DNA from: G020350405 sp964513655
GTDB lineage: Bacteria; Planctomycetota; Phycisphaerae; Sedimentisphaerales; Anaerobacaceae
Length of the DNA stretch: 31,868 bases
Direction: 5' to 3'
Assembly (NCBI GenBank): GCA_964513655.1
Contig: CAZENQ010000035.1
Location: 1-31,868 of the forward strand
Part shown: positions 24,359-31,868 of the stretch, piece after piece
Numbering within the stretch: the stretch's first letter is position 1
Layout: every line of letters starts with the position of its first letter
Position numbers and translations under genes: made by a program
Notes under the pieces: model-generated
The model's input: the letters and a program-made list of their open reading frames with translations, nothing else
Databases searched by the model: none
What the model was told of the DNA's origin: nothing

Positions 24359-25723
24359 TTAGATTATAACTTTTGCGATTTCTCTATAAGTAAAAATCAG
24401 TAAGGCAAGTAGCAGGACTAAAATTGCCTTAACGCAGACCATAAGACCGGCGACTTTAGCCAGGAGGGGCCAGCTCAAGAGTCTCGCAGGGACCAGGAAC
24501 TTTGTGGGGTTCCATTTATCAAACTGGGGCAAGAGCTGAACGATTGGTCTTATGGTATAGGAATAGATGCCGGTCAGGTTTTTGCTCATAACATCGAAGG
24601 ATTCGAGGACGAAACCGCTAATGGTACCGGTAAGGAAAATCATGAGGCAAAATAAAACAGCCACAGGGAATGATAGGAAAGACGCAGCCAACGTGCCCAG
24701 ACAGGCGAGGAAAATCAACCTGAGAAGGATTAAGAGCGCTGCTTTTATGAAGTTGGCTGTGAATGAATCAGCTTTGTAGAGCACCTCCAGGCCATCGTCC
24801 GGCGGAAAGATTACGACGGTATTGTTTAGTGGTGGGTTGAAGAAGCCGACGGCCAGGTAGTTATCTTCTGCCACGGCGTCGGCGGGTACTTCTATCTCGT
24901 GAAAAGTTCGAATGAAGTCCTTGCGGTCGAAAGTATAGATTGGCGTTTTCATTTCGGTGCCGTATTTGATCTGGCGGTCATCGCCTACGACCCACCTGCT
25001 GTGGATGTTCAAGTCGGGCGGAGTTACCGAGACATCATACTTGAATCTTATAAACAAGCTCTGGTTCGGATCGAGGGGTTTGACGTTCTGGAACTGCCAA
25101 ACTAACTCTCGACCAACCGGAACGGCCCGTTTTTCAAGTTCTTTGCGCAGGGTGAGCACGTAAATGACTTCATCCCGCGAAGAGCCTGGAAGCAGTTGGC
25201 CGGTTTCTTTAAGTCTGTTGTAGGTATCGTTCACATCCTGTGTGACGTTGATTTTAGGGGGGGTCAAACTGGTTCTGGCGGTGAAGAACTCATTGTTGAG
25301 TGAGGCGAGTTCATCTTCACCGGCTTCGAGATATCTGGGCGTGTAAACGGTAATGGCATAAATAATGGCGGAGAAGATGAGCAGCAGTGCCACATCCAAC
25401 AATACTACGCCGAGCAGTTTACCAAGGAGCAGCTGAAAGCGGCGGATAGGCTTGGTAAGAACGGTAAATATTTGTCTTTGCTTTATGTCGTTTGTAAGCG
25501 AGAAGATTGAAACGACTATCGTGAGCAGACAGAGCAGCAGACTGGTGAGCGACAGTCCATAACTTACGAAGGTTTGCAGTCTGCCTTTGATGGTGCCATC
25601 ACCGGGCATTGAGAGGGCCATGACCGGCAGCAGGACAAGCAGCAGGATGGTAAAGATAAGGGCGACTTTCATACGCAGAGCCTGCCTTATAGTGTTTGTG
25701 GCGACGGCCCATATACTATGCAT
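24359..25723 (-). CDS. ABC-2-type transporter permease
   Basis: A 454-residue membrane subunit. The N-terminal half has a helix (ALIFTILLLVLLPVMALS, about 21-38) followed by two further helices and the conserved TNDIKQRQIFTVLTKPIRR loop common in GldF/NosY-like ABC-2 permeases. Residues about 125-325 form a large external, beta-rich domain, and five hydrophobic stretches follow to the end. ATG 25723 (MHSIWAVATN) is chosen because GGGAGG lies eight bases upstream and the protein then starts in the conserved region; an upstream ATG adds 42 low-complexity residues that overlap the ABC ATPase coding region. It overlaps the end of the ATPase gene by eight bases, so they are translationally coupled and form one transporter. 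The substrate is unknown. Confidence 0.85.
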   Translation of the reverse strand: MHSIWAVATNTIRQALRMKVALIFTILLLVLLPVMALSMPGDGTIKGRLQTFVSYGLSLTSLLLCLLTIVVSIFSLTNDIKQRQIFTVLTKPIRRFQLLLGKLLGVVLLDVALLLIFSAIIYAITVYTPRYLEAGEDELASLNNEFFTARTSLTPPKINVTQDVNDTYNRLKETGQLLPGSSRDEVIYVLTLRKELEKRAVPVGRELVWQFQNVKPLDPNQSLFIRFKYDVSVTPPDLNIHSRWVVGDDRQIKYGTEMKTPIYTFDRKDFIRTFHEIEVPADAVAEDNYLAVGFFNPPLNNTVVIFPPDDGLEVLYKADSFTANFIKAALLILLRLIFLACLGTLAASFLSFPVAVLFCLMIFLTGTISGFVLESFDVMSKNLTGIYSYTIRPIVQLLPQFDKWNPTKFLVPARLLSWPLLAKVAGLMVCVKAILVLLLALLIFTYREIAKVII

Positions 25724-26963
25724 CGCTGCTGCCTCCCGTCTGGGATTTGTCGGTTTGGTCTGTCTGTTGGTTTTGAGGTGTTGGGTTGTCTGTGAGCTGA
25801 TCCAAGACGTTTTTTTTGAGTTGTTCGGGCTGAAGTACTTCGGACTCAACCGGCTGAGGTTTTACGATGTGTTTGGGTTCGGCCGGTTTGGACTGCCGGG
25901 TTAGTTTTTCCAGGAGCTCCTCATCCGGCTCTGGTTCAGAAGTTTCGACCAGGGTGGGATGTTCTGTTGTCGGAGGCTCCGATGAAGCCGGTGGAGAAAC
26001 GGGTGCGGAGACAAGTTTATCGAGTATCTCGGCCCGCCGGGATTTTTCGGCGTGCCCGGCGGTGAGGAAATCACTGATATAAGTACCGTCTGAAACGACG
26101 CCGCTTGTCGGCTGGGCCTGCTCGCGAGCAGAGGCGACGGTCTTGATGAAAAACGTCTCGAGCTTGTCCATTGGAGAGGTAATGACACAGTCATCCTGTT
26201 CATTTCGGACTATCTGCTTTATCTTTTCAATGGCGGTGTCACTAATAGAGCCGGTAGTGATTTGGGTTTTGTGTGTCTGCTGGAGGAGCTCTCTGACTTT
26301 ACCTTCAGACTGGATTTTGCCGCCATAGAGGATTGCGATTCTGTCGCAGACGTCCTCGACGTCGGCGAGCAGATGGCTGCAAAGCAGGACCGTCTTGCCG
26401 CGTTTTGCGAGTTCGAGGATTAAGTCCTTTATCTGTCTTGTTCCGATAGGGTCGAGGCCTGTTGTTGGCTCATCCAGAATCAGCAGGTCGGGATCATTAA
26501 TCAGGGCCTGCGCGAGGCCGATTCTACGTGCCATACCTTTTGAGAATGTTCCGACAGGTCTATTTGCTACGGCCTTTAGCCCGACCATGTCAAGCAGGGC
26601 TTCGGTGCGCATTTTTCGAACTTTGGCGGGCAAGCCGAATATTCTGCCGTAAAAATCCAACGTTTCTCGTGCATTGAGATATCTGTAAAGATAGGATTCT
26701 TCAGGCATAAAGCCGATGCGAGCGCTGATTTGTGGATCCGTACTGTCGCCGCCGAGGACAAGAGCCTTTCCCTTTGTGGGATAGAGCAAGTTGAGCAGTA
26801 ACTTCAGGGTTGTTGTCTTGCCGGAGCCGTTTGGGCCCAAGAGGCCGAACACCTCATTGTACTGAACCTGCAAGTTCAGATCGTCGACGGCATAAACTTT
26901 TTCCCGTCCCCACCAGTCGGGAAAAATTTTGGTAAGAGAAAAAGTTTCAACTGCGTATTCCAT
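25716..26963 (-). CDS. ABC transporter ATP-binding protein with Pro/Gln-rich tail
   Basis: A 415-residue ATPase that energises the permease coded just downstream. Walker A GPNGSGKT is at 43-50, signature FSKGMARR at 140-147, Walker B LLILDEPTTGLD at 160-171 and the switch His at 197 (CSHLL). Residues 1-235 cover a standard ABC-2-type ATPase domain. Residues about 236-320 form an accessory domain, and residues about 320-415 are Pro, Glu, Ser, Thr and Gln-rich and probably disordered. That tail is much longer than usual for this family. No clear ribosome site is seen before ATG 26963. It is 37 bases after the P1B ATPase gene and overlaps the permease by eight bases. Confidence 0.9.
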   Translation of the reverse strand: MEYAVETFSLTKIFPDWWGREKVYAVDDLNLQVQYNEVFGLLGPNGSGKTTTLKLLLNLLYPTKGKALVLGGDSTDPQISARIGFMPEESYLYRYLNARETLDFYGRIFGLPAKVRKMRTEALLDMVGLKAVANRPVGTFSKGMARRIGLAQALINDPDLLILDEPTTGLDPIGTRQIKDLILELAKRGKTVLLCSHLLADVEDVCDRIAILYGGKIQSEGKVRELLQQTHKTQITTGSISDTAIEKIKQIVRNEQDDCVITSPMDKLETFFIKTVASAREQAQPTSGVVSDGTYISDFLTAGHAEKSRRAEILDKLVSAPVSPPASSEPPTTEHPTLVETSEPEPDEELLEKLTRQSKPAEPKHIVKPQPVESEVLQPEQLKKNVLDQLTDNPTPQNQQTDQTDKSQTGGSSDA

Positions 26964-27000
26964 GGTTAGAAGTAAAAGTTATTTTGTTTTTCCTTTCTTT

Positions 27001-28929
27001 TTAGGTTGGTCCATGGTCGAGTTCTTCGCCGTATCGGACAAGTCGAGCGCTGTTAAAGACAACAATCAGCGAACCGACGAAATGCAGGATGGCTGCATAA
27101 ACGGCTGGAAGCCAACCAAACGCGGCAGCGAGAACGCCGAGAATAATAAAAAGAGCTCCGAAGCAGAGATTTCCGTTGATGATTCCTCTTGTTTTTCGTG
27201 AAAGCCTGACAAGGAAGGGCAGGCGGTTTAAGTCGTCGCTCATAAGCGCGATGGAAGCGGAGTTTATGGCGACGTCACTACCGGCTGCGCCCATAGCGAT
27301 TCCGAGGTCGCCTGCGGCGAGCGCAGGTGCATCGTTAATGCCGTCACCGACTACGGCTACAGTGTGTCCATCCTTTCTGATTTGTTCTACGATGGTGAGT
27401 TTGTCCTGAGGCAGACAATGGGCTTTGAAATCGGTACAGGCCAATTCTGCGGCGACGCGGTTGGCGACCTCGTTCCTGTCTCCAGTGAGCATAGTTACCC
27501 TTTTGATGCCCATATCAAGCAGCTCATCGACGGCGTGTCTGGCTTCGGGTCTGGTTTTGTCCTGAAGGCCGACCCAGCCTATGCACTTGGCATTCTTTGC
27601 TACATAAAGTGTGCTGAAGCCCTGCTCCTCGTTAAGGGCAGGATCAGAGACATTGCTTATGTCGACGTTGTTTTCCTTCAGGAAGGAATCTCTTCCGACC
27701 AGAATTTTCGCCGAATCTACGGTAGCTGTTACGCCTTTGCCGGGTGTTTCTTTGAAGTCGTCTGTCGCGGGCAAGGAGAGGTTGGCCTCTTTCGCCACCT
27801 CCTTCAATGCCCTTGCAGCCGGGTGTTTGCTCATCTGCTCGGCGGAAGCGGCGACGGCCAACAAATCAGCCGGTTCGGTACCTTCTGCGGGTGTGAGTTT
27901 GGTCACGTACAGCCGACCGGTCGTTACCGTGCCGGTCTTATCGAACACCATCGCCGTTATCTTGCCTGCAATCTCAAGGTCGGCAACATTCTTTATCAGG
28001 ATACCGAGCCTTGCGGAAGCCGAAATCGCCGCAACCATTGCCGTGGGGGTCGCTAAAATCAATGCGCAGGGACAGGAGATAACGAGTATAGTAATAGCCC
28101 TGTTGACCTCTCCAGTGAAGAACAAGACTATCCCGGCAATCATCAGGATAGTGGGAGTGTACCACCTAACATGTCGGTCGATTATCCTCATAATAGGAAT
28201 CTTTGTCTGTTCGGCTTCCATAATCAAGGACTGGACTTTTCCAAGAGTTGTATCCTTTCCGGCTTTTGTTACGGTAATATCCAGCGCGCCGGTAAGATTG
28301 GTAGTGCCGGCGAAGACCTGCATACCGGGGACTTTATCGACGGGCAGGGACTCTCCGGTTATAGTTGCCTCGTTGACGGAGCTAAGTCCTTTTACCACTT
28401 CTCCATCGGCTGGTATGTTATCGCCGGGCCGGACGCGGATACGGTCACCGGTTTTAAGGGCGCTGACTTTTACTTCTTTTTCGGAGCCATCGTCCTCGAG
28501 CAGATTTGCCTTTGTGGGCGTCAGCCTTATCAGTGATTCAATCGAGGCCCTGGCCCCGAGAGCGGTTCGTGTCTCGATGAGTTCGCTGAGCAGCATGAAG
28601 AAGGCGACGATACCCGCGGTGGCATATTTTTGTGTAGCAAAGGCGGCGATTATTGCCAGAGCCACGAGTTCGTCCATGTGCATCTGCCCTTTTATAAGGC
28701 TCTTTACGGCGTGCAGGACGATGGGTCCTCCGAGGAGTATTGCGCCGGCCATTGCCAGCAGTTCGGTATTGAAGCTGCCAGTGCCGTAAAAGAGCCTGGC
28801 AATACCGCTGTTTATCAACAGCACCCCTCCGGCCAGTGTACCCAGCAGAGCCATGCTCACACGAATCTGCTTTCCGTGGGTATGTTCAGCGGCAACGTCC
28901 TGTTTGAAATGTAAATGCTCATGAGCCAT
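27001..28929 (-). CDS. P1B-type heavy-metal translocating ATPase
   Basis: A 642-residue cation pump that couples ATP hydrolysis to export of a soft or transition metal across the inner membrane. Marks are TGES (191-194), transmembrane CPC (C286-P-C288), DKTGT with phosphorylated D330, SKHP (367-370, the P1B HP motif) and GDGINDAP (528-535). There is no N-terminal HMA domain; instead residues 3-19 contain HEHLHFKQDVAAEHTH, a His-rich metal-binding stretch. The last helix reads AILHFVGSLIVVFNSARL, lacking the Asp usual in zinc/cadmium pumps and the MxxSS of copper pumps, so metal specificity is not clear. No strong ribosome site is present. A possible weak terminator separates it from the SPFH genes upstream. 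Confidence 0.9.
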   Translation of the reverse strand: MAHEHLHFKQDVAAEHTHGKQIRVSMALLGTLAGGVLLINSGIARLFYGTGSFNTELLAMAGAILLGGPIVLHAVKSLIKGQMHMDELVALAIIAAFATQKYATAGIVAFFMLLSELIETRTALGARASIESLIRLTPTKANLLEDDGSEKEVKVSALKTGDRIRVRPGDNIPADGEVVKGLSSVNEATITGESLPVDKVPGMQVFAGTTNLTGALDITVTKAGKDTTLGKVQSLIMEAEQTKIPIMRIIDRHVRWYTPTILMIAGIVLFFTGEVNRAITILVISCPCALILATPTAMVAAISASARLGILIKNVADLEIAGKITAMVFDKTGTVTTGRLYVTKLTPAEGTEPADLLAVAASAEQMSKHPAARALKEVAKEANLSLPATDDFKETPGKGVTATVDSAKILVGRDSFLKENNVDISNVSDPALNEEQGFSTLYVAKNAKCIGWVGLQDKTRPEARHAVDELLDMGIKRVTMLTGDRNEVANRVAAELACTDFKAHCLPQDKLTIVEQIRKDGHTVAVVGDGINDAPALAAGDLGIAMGAAGSDVAINSASIALMSDDLNRLPFLVRLSRKTRGIINGNLCFGALFIILGVLAAAFGWLPAVYAAILHFVGSLIVVFNSARLVRYGEELDHGPT

Positions 28930-28957
28930 ATTCGGTTCTCTAACTTCTATCAGTCAT

Positions 28958-28976
28958 TAAAAACCTGCAGGCAGGT
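28958..28976 (-). terminator. Candidate intrinsic terminator after the third SPFH gene
   Basis: On the minus strand ACCTG and CAGGT pair around CCTG and are followed by TTTTAA. The five-base stem is short, but it lies 28 bases after the stop codon of the SPFH gene and before the P1B ATPase, where partial termination would make sense. Confidence 0.35.
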
Positions 28977-29003
28977 CATTGTAATTATCATTTTGAATGG
29001 GTC

Positions 29004-30308
29004 TTATTTTTGCTTTTGCTGTCCTTTTTCAGATTTCGGTTTTAACGTCGGGTCCCTGTTCAACCGGATTCTAATCTCGGTACCTTTAGTACCTTTAGTA
29101 GGCTGGATAATCATTTTCTCGTCCGCATTATTAAGGACGTATTCTATGGCGTCCTGATAGATTTTCTGAATAACGAGTTTCGGTCGTTTTCGGTATTCGG
29201 GCAGTAATTGTTTCAGATATTCGGCATTTGCCCTGGCGGTTTCGACGATTTTTGTTCGGTATGCCCGAGCCTGAGCGATTTTTACCTGGGCCTGTCCGGC
29301 CAATTGCGCCCAGAGGAGTTCGTTTTCCTGTTCGCCGGGATTTTGGTCCTTGAGTGCCTGAAGAAGCCTCTCGGCGACGGGGCCGGCTGCTTCGTTGAGT
29401 GTGTTTTCAGCGTAGCCTTTTGCTTCGCTGATGGACCTTTGACTTATCTGCCTTGCCTTAATGGATGCCTGGAAGGCATCATCGACCTTTCTGGGCCAAA
29501 TTCTGTCGGTGAGCTGGACTGATATGACTTTTATTCCAGTTTCAATTTTGTCGAGCTTCTGGCGGACGAGTCTTTCGACGTGTTTTGAGATTCTGCCGGG
29601 GCTTTGAATAACATCGTCAATCGTATAGCTGACCATTGCGGTAACAATGGAGTGCTCTATGATAGGTTTCAATAACGGCGTTAAGCTTTTTTCCATGACG
29701 TTGGCATAACTTTGGCCCGGTTTTACGTCCTCGACGTAGACGTTTTTGAAGAAGCGTTCGGGGTCGTCGACCTTATAAGTTAACTGCCACTTGGAATGTA
29801 CGATGTTATAATCACTGCCGGTAGCGCCGGGGATAATCCGGCTTTGTTGTTCGCCGCGGGTAATACAATAGCCATCCTCTGTGGGCTTTAAGGTTTCCGG
29901 GATTCGTTTTCTGGTTCTGGGGCCCTTTGGGAGCACGTCCAGGTTTGTCTGGGCGTACCAGAAGGAGTTGATTGGCAGATTTTGTTTTTTGGCCGTGGGT
30001 ATTTTTACAATTTCGTGTATTGGGTATGGGAATAACAATTTAAGACCCGGCCCGAGGACTCTGTTTTCGCCGACGCCGCGAATCTTTCCGAAGCGTAAGA
30101 CAAGTGCCTGTTCGTCAGAGCCAACGGTTCTAAGACCCGATGCCAGAAAGACAATGACCAGAAAAACCATTATTACCTTCAGGATAATAAAGCTGATTCT
30201 TAATGCGTCGGAGAGTGATTTGCCGCCGGCATCAAGCTCGTCGCGGGGGCGTATCCCAGGCGCTTTAGGGATTAAGTTTCTATCATCCTGGTTATATTGT
30301 TCTGGCAT
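29004..30308 (-). CDS. SPFH/prohibitin-family protein, HflK-like, second in the cluster
   Basis: A 434-residue membrane protein of the stomatin/prohibitin/flotillin/HflK superfamily. Residues 1-36 are cytoplasmic and polar, residues about 37-58 form one transmembrane helix (IILKVIMVFLVIVFLASG), and the SPFH domain starts at TVGSDEQALVLRFGKI (61-76) with LGPGLKLLFPYPIHEIVKI. A long segment (about 107-160) inserted in the domain contains RTRKRIPETLKPTEDGYC, longer than in classic HflK. It ends with a helical coiled-coil-like stretch, a beta-rich segment (MIIQPTKGTKGTEIRIRLN) and a Lys-rich tail. It lies 65 bases after hflC in a cluster of three SPFH genes. It likely helps form membrane ring complexes that control FtsH; that role is inferred from HflKC. 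Confidence 0.82.
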   Translation of the reverse strand: MPEQYNQDDRNLIPKAPGIRPRDELDAGGKSLSDALRISFIILKVIMVFLVIVFLASGLRTVGSDEQALVLRFGKIRGVGENRVLGPGLKLLFPYPIHEIVKIPTAKKQNLPINSFWYAQTNLDVLPKGPRTRKRIPETLKPTEDGYCITRGEQQSRIIPGATGSDYNIVHSKWQLTYKVDDPERFFKNVYVEDVKPGQSYANVMEKSLTPLLKPIIEHSIVTAMVSYTIDDVIQSPGRISKHVERLVRQKLDKIETGIKVISVQLTDRIWPRKVDDAFQASIKARQISQRSISEAKGYAENTLNEAAGPVAERLLQALKDQNPGEQENELLWAQLAGQAQVKIAQARAYRTKIVETARANAEYLKQLLPEYRKRPKLVIQKIYQDAIEYVLNNADEKMIIQPTKGTKGTEIRIRLNRDPTLKPKSEKGQQKQK

Positions 30309-30349
30309 AATCGGTCTTCAGGTTTTACTTGTTGTTATTTAGTTCTGTT

Positions 30350-30368
30350 CTAAACGGTATCTGTTTAG
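30350..30368. other. Hairpin between SPFH genes
   Basis: ctaaac (30350-30355) and gttag-type arm gtttag (30363-30368) pair exactly over six bases around a 7-base loop, in the 65-base gap between the two SPFH genes. No T-run follows on the minus strand, so it is more likely a processing or stability element than a terminator. Confidence 0.25.
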
Positions 30369-30373
30369 CGTTA

Positions 30374-31267
30374 TTATTTTTTGGGTTTGATGTCAGGTAT
30401 TTTCCTTAGCAGGTTGAATGGTTCCGAGTCTGCACTTAGAACGACAGTTGACCTTTTTTCCAGTGTTTTCTTAAGGGCTTCGATGTCTCTGAGGAACATT
30501 GCGAGGTCGGGGTCGGCTTCGAGCATTTTATAGAATTTTGCAGCTTCGGCATCGCCTTCGCCCCGGATTGCCTTTGCTCTTGCTTCGGCGGCGGCAAGCA
30601 GCTCGGTCTTTTTTGAATCGGCGTCGGTTCCTATCTTAATTGCCTCGGCGTTTCCCTCAGCGATAGTTGCCTGTGTTCTGCGGTTTCTCTCAGCTTTCAT
30701 TCGTTCAAAGATGTCTTTGGTGACTTCCTCATTGACCTTGAGCTGTTTGATGCCAAGGTCTTTTATTTCTATACCGTAGTTGGCCCTGACGGCTTCTTTG
30801 AGGTCGGCGAGCATTTCGGCCGAGATTTCTTCGATTTTTATTTGTGCGGGGTCACTATTTACGAACTCGGCGAAGTAATGGCTGCCAATGACCTTATTTT
30901 GGGTATCAGCGAGTTGGCTGCGCAGTTTGCTTTTGGCTTCGGTTACGGTTCCAACGGCATTAAAGAACTGGAGCGGCTCGGCAATTTTCCAGACGACGTA
31001 TGTGTTCACTATAATGGGCACAGCGGCTTTTGTTGTTGTTTCGCCGAGGTCGCCCTCAAAGACCCTGACTCGGGAGTCAAATTTGTAGGCGCGTTCGATA
31101 GGTGTCGGCCATTTGAAATACCATCCTGGTTCTGTCTTCTCGCGTGTTGGTTTGCCAAAGGTCGTTACGAGGGCCGATTCTGTTTCTCTTACCTGGAACG
31201 AGACGAGATACAGACCCATGATAGCAACTATCAGCACGATGAAGATTGTAATGGCTATATTTTTCAT
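30374..31267 (-). CDS. hflC: HflC-like SPFH protein (FtsH modulator)
   Basis: A 297-residue protein matching HflC in length and layout: one N-terminal membrane helix (residues about 4-24, IAITIFIVLIVAIMGLYLV), then the SPFH domain (VRETESALVTTFGKP, EPGWYFKWPTPIERAYKFDSRV) and a helical region with ERMKAERNRRTQATIAEGNAEAIKI, DADSKKTELLAAAEARAKAIRGEGDAEAAKFYK, and RDIEALKKTL. HflC forms a membrane cage with HflK around the FtsH protease and limits its activity. The start ATG overlaps the stop of the upstream SPFH gene (ATGA at 31267-31264), implying coupling. Confidence 0.88.
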   Translation of the reverse strand: MKNIAITIFIVLIVAIMGLYLVSFQVRETESALVTTFGKPTREKTEPGWYFKWPTPIERAYKFDSRVRVFEGDLGETTTKAAVPIIVNTYVVWKIAEPLQFFNAVGTVTEAKSKLRSQLADTQNKVIGSHYFAEFVNSDPAQIKIEEISAEMLADLKEAVRANYGIEIKDLGIKQLKVNEEVTKDIFERMKAERNRRTQATIAEGNAEAIKIGTDADSKKTELLAAAEARAKAIRGEGDAEAAKFYKMLEADPDLAMFLRDIEALKKTLEKRSTVVLSADSEPFNLLRKIPDIKPKK

Positions 31268-31868
31268 TTTTCGTTAGTCTCCTCATAGCCTGTCAAGTCA
31301 TACAGACTGGGGGTTAGTTTTTCCTGGAGGTCGATTTCGAAAATCTGGTAGTGGTTCGGGTCGCCGACGATGACGTACTTTCTTATATTCTCCAGAGCCT
31401 CTTCAAGGACAACCAATCTCTGCTCACGCTTGTAAACTTCTTTTGCAGCGGTATAGGCCTTGAGCTGGTCGTCGAATCGCCGGCCTGTAGCTTGGGCAAG
31501 TGTGGCCTTTTCAAAGGCGTAACTCTGTGCCTGCCTCAGTATTTTGAAGATATCACCCTTTGACTGTGTGAAGGCAAGGTCCAGCTCATTGCCGAGCTCT
31601 CTTATTTTCTGTGAATTGTTTTGTTTTTTAGCGGCCTGGTATTCAGTTGCAAGGGCGTAAAGCCTGTCAACGGCTGCAACAGAACCTGCAAGAGTAGTGA
31701 GGTCTCTGTTGCGCTTGGCGTGCGCGTTAAGTATAGCTGCCTGCTTTTTCTGGACCGCGCCTACGACCTTTTGGTAATCTGGTGCGACTTCGGGAGGCGG
31801 GTGGATTCCCTGCAGGCCGAGGAATACGATTTCAACGCCGAGGCCGGCGTTGTCGGCGGCGGCCTGAA
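31264..31868 (-). CDS. hflK: HflK-like SPFH protein, C-terminal part (5' end outside window)
   Basis: The last 200 codons of a third SPFH protein reach the window edge. The visible sequence has VEIVFLGLQGIHPPPEVAPD, the strand-turn marking the end of an SPFH domain in HflK (usual form VxxVxPPxxVxxAF), then a long charged helix with QKKQAAILNAHAKRNRD and RRFDDQLKAYTAAKEVYKREQR, and LVVLEEALENIRKYVIVGD near the end. The order HflK-like, HflC-like is that of the classical hflKC operon, so this is best called hflK. The TGA overlaps the ATG of hflC by four bases. Confidence 0.8.
   Translation of the reverse strand, partial: QAAADNAGLGVEIVFLGLQGIHPPPEVAPDYQKVVGAVQKKQAAILNAHAKRNRDLTTLAGSVAAVDRLYALATEYQAAKKQNNSQKIRELGNELDLAFTQSKGDIFKILRQAQSYAFEKATLAQATGRRFDDQLKAYTAAKEVYKREQRLVVLEEALENIRKYVIVGDPNHYQIFEIDLQEKLTPSLYDLTGYEETNEK

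Noticed and set aside
25724..25849. 42-residue N-terminal extension of the ABC permease
   Set aside because: It lies inside the ATPase coding region, is Lys/Thr/Gln-rich and lacks a ribosome site, whereas GGGAGG precedes ATG 25723.
27611..28789. Plus-strand open frame of 392 codons opposite the P1B ATPase
   Set aside because: It is a shadow of the ATPase gene, which carries every catalytic motif. The opposite frame is Ser/Ala/Ile-rich with no known domain.

Overview
The window looks like a chromosomal segment of a Planctomycetota bacterium, most likely a member of the Phycisphaerae (Sedimentisphaerales/MSBL9-like). This is inferred from gene content: a small secreted protein with the Gly-rich domain plus single dockerin-like Asp loop common in that group, Tat-leadered sulfatase and xylanase, a DUF1080 lipoprotein, a DUF5107-TPR giant, several SPFH (HflK/HflC-like) genes in a row, and a TPR-like membrane gene tied to an ABC-2 exporter. 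No phage, IS element, CRISPR array, tRNA or rRNA was recognised.

Layout: positions 3-9558 are read on the + strand and 9861-31868 on the - strand, so the two halves converge near 9.6-9.86 kb. The + half holds the tail of an unidentified gene, an AT-rich spacer, larC (nickel-pincer cofactor synthesis), a roughly 0.9 kb non-coding stretch rich in short repeats and palindromes, then four consecutive secreted-protein genes (a tail-fibre-like repeat protein, an astacin-like metalloprotease, a trypsin-like serine protease and a small dockerin-like protein), a DUF1080 lipoprotein and a small HEAT-like protein.

The - half reads, in transcription order, as two blocks. Block A (31868 to 20326) holds three SPFH genes (one cut by the window edge), a P1B metal ATPase, an ABC ATPase and its overlapping permease, a TPR-like membrane-anchored protein of unknown function, and a PcrA/UvrD helicase. 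Block B (20229 to 9861) holds a sulfatase, a DUF5107-TPR protein, a GH10 xylanase, glucose-6-phosphate isomerase, an AEC permease, mannose-1-phosphate guanylyltransferase and ruvX. Spacing in block B is tight (one overlap, gaps of 13-92 bases), so extracellular polysaccharide attack may be co-transcribed with central hexose-phosphate and GDP-mannose metabolism.

Most genes belong to known families. The least explained parts are the secreted cassette at 2874-7947, in which two unrelated proteases share a short beta-helix-like C-terminal module; the triple SPFH cluster upstream of metal-ATPase and ABC-exporter genes; the unknown TPR-like partner of the exporter; and dispersed short repeats in the intergenic regions.
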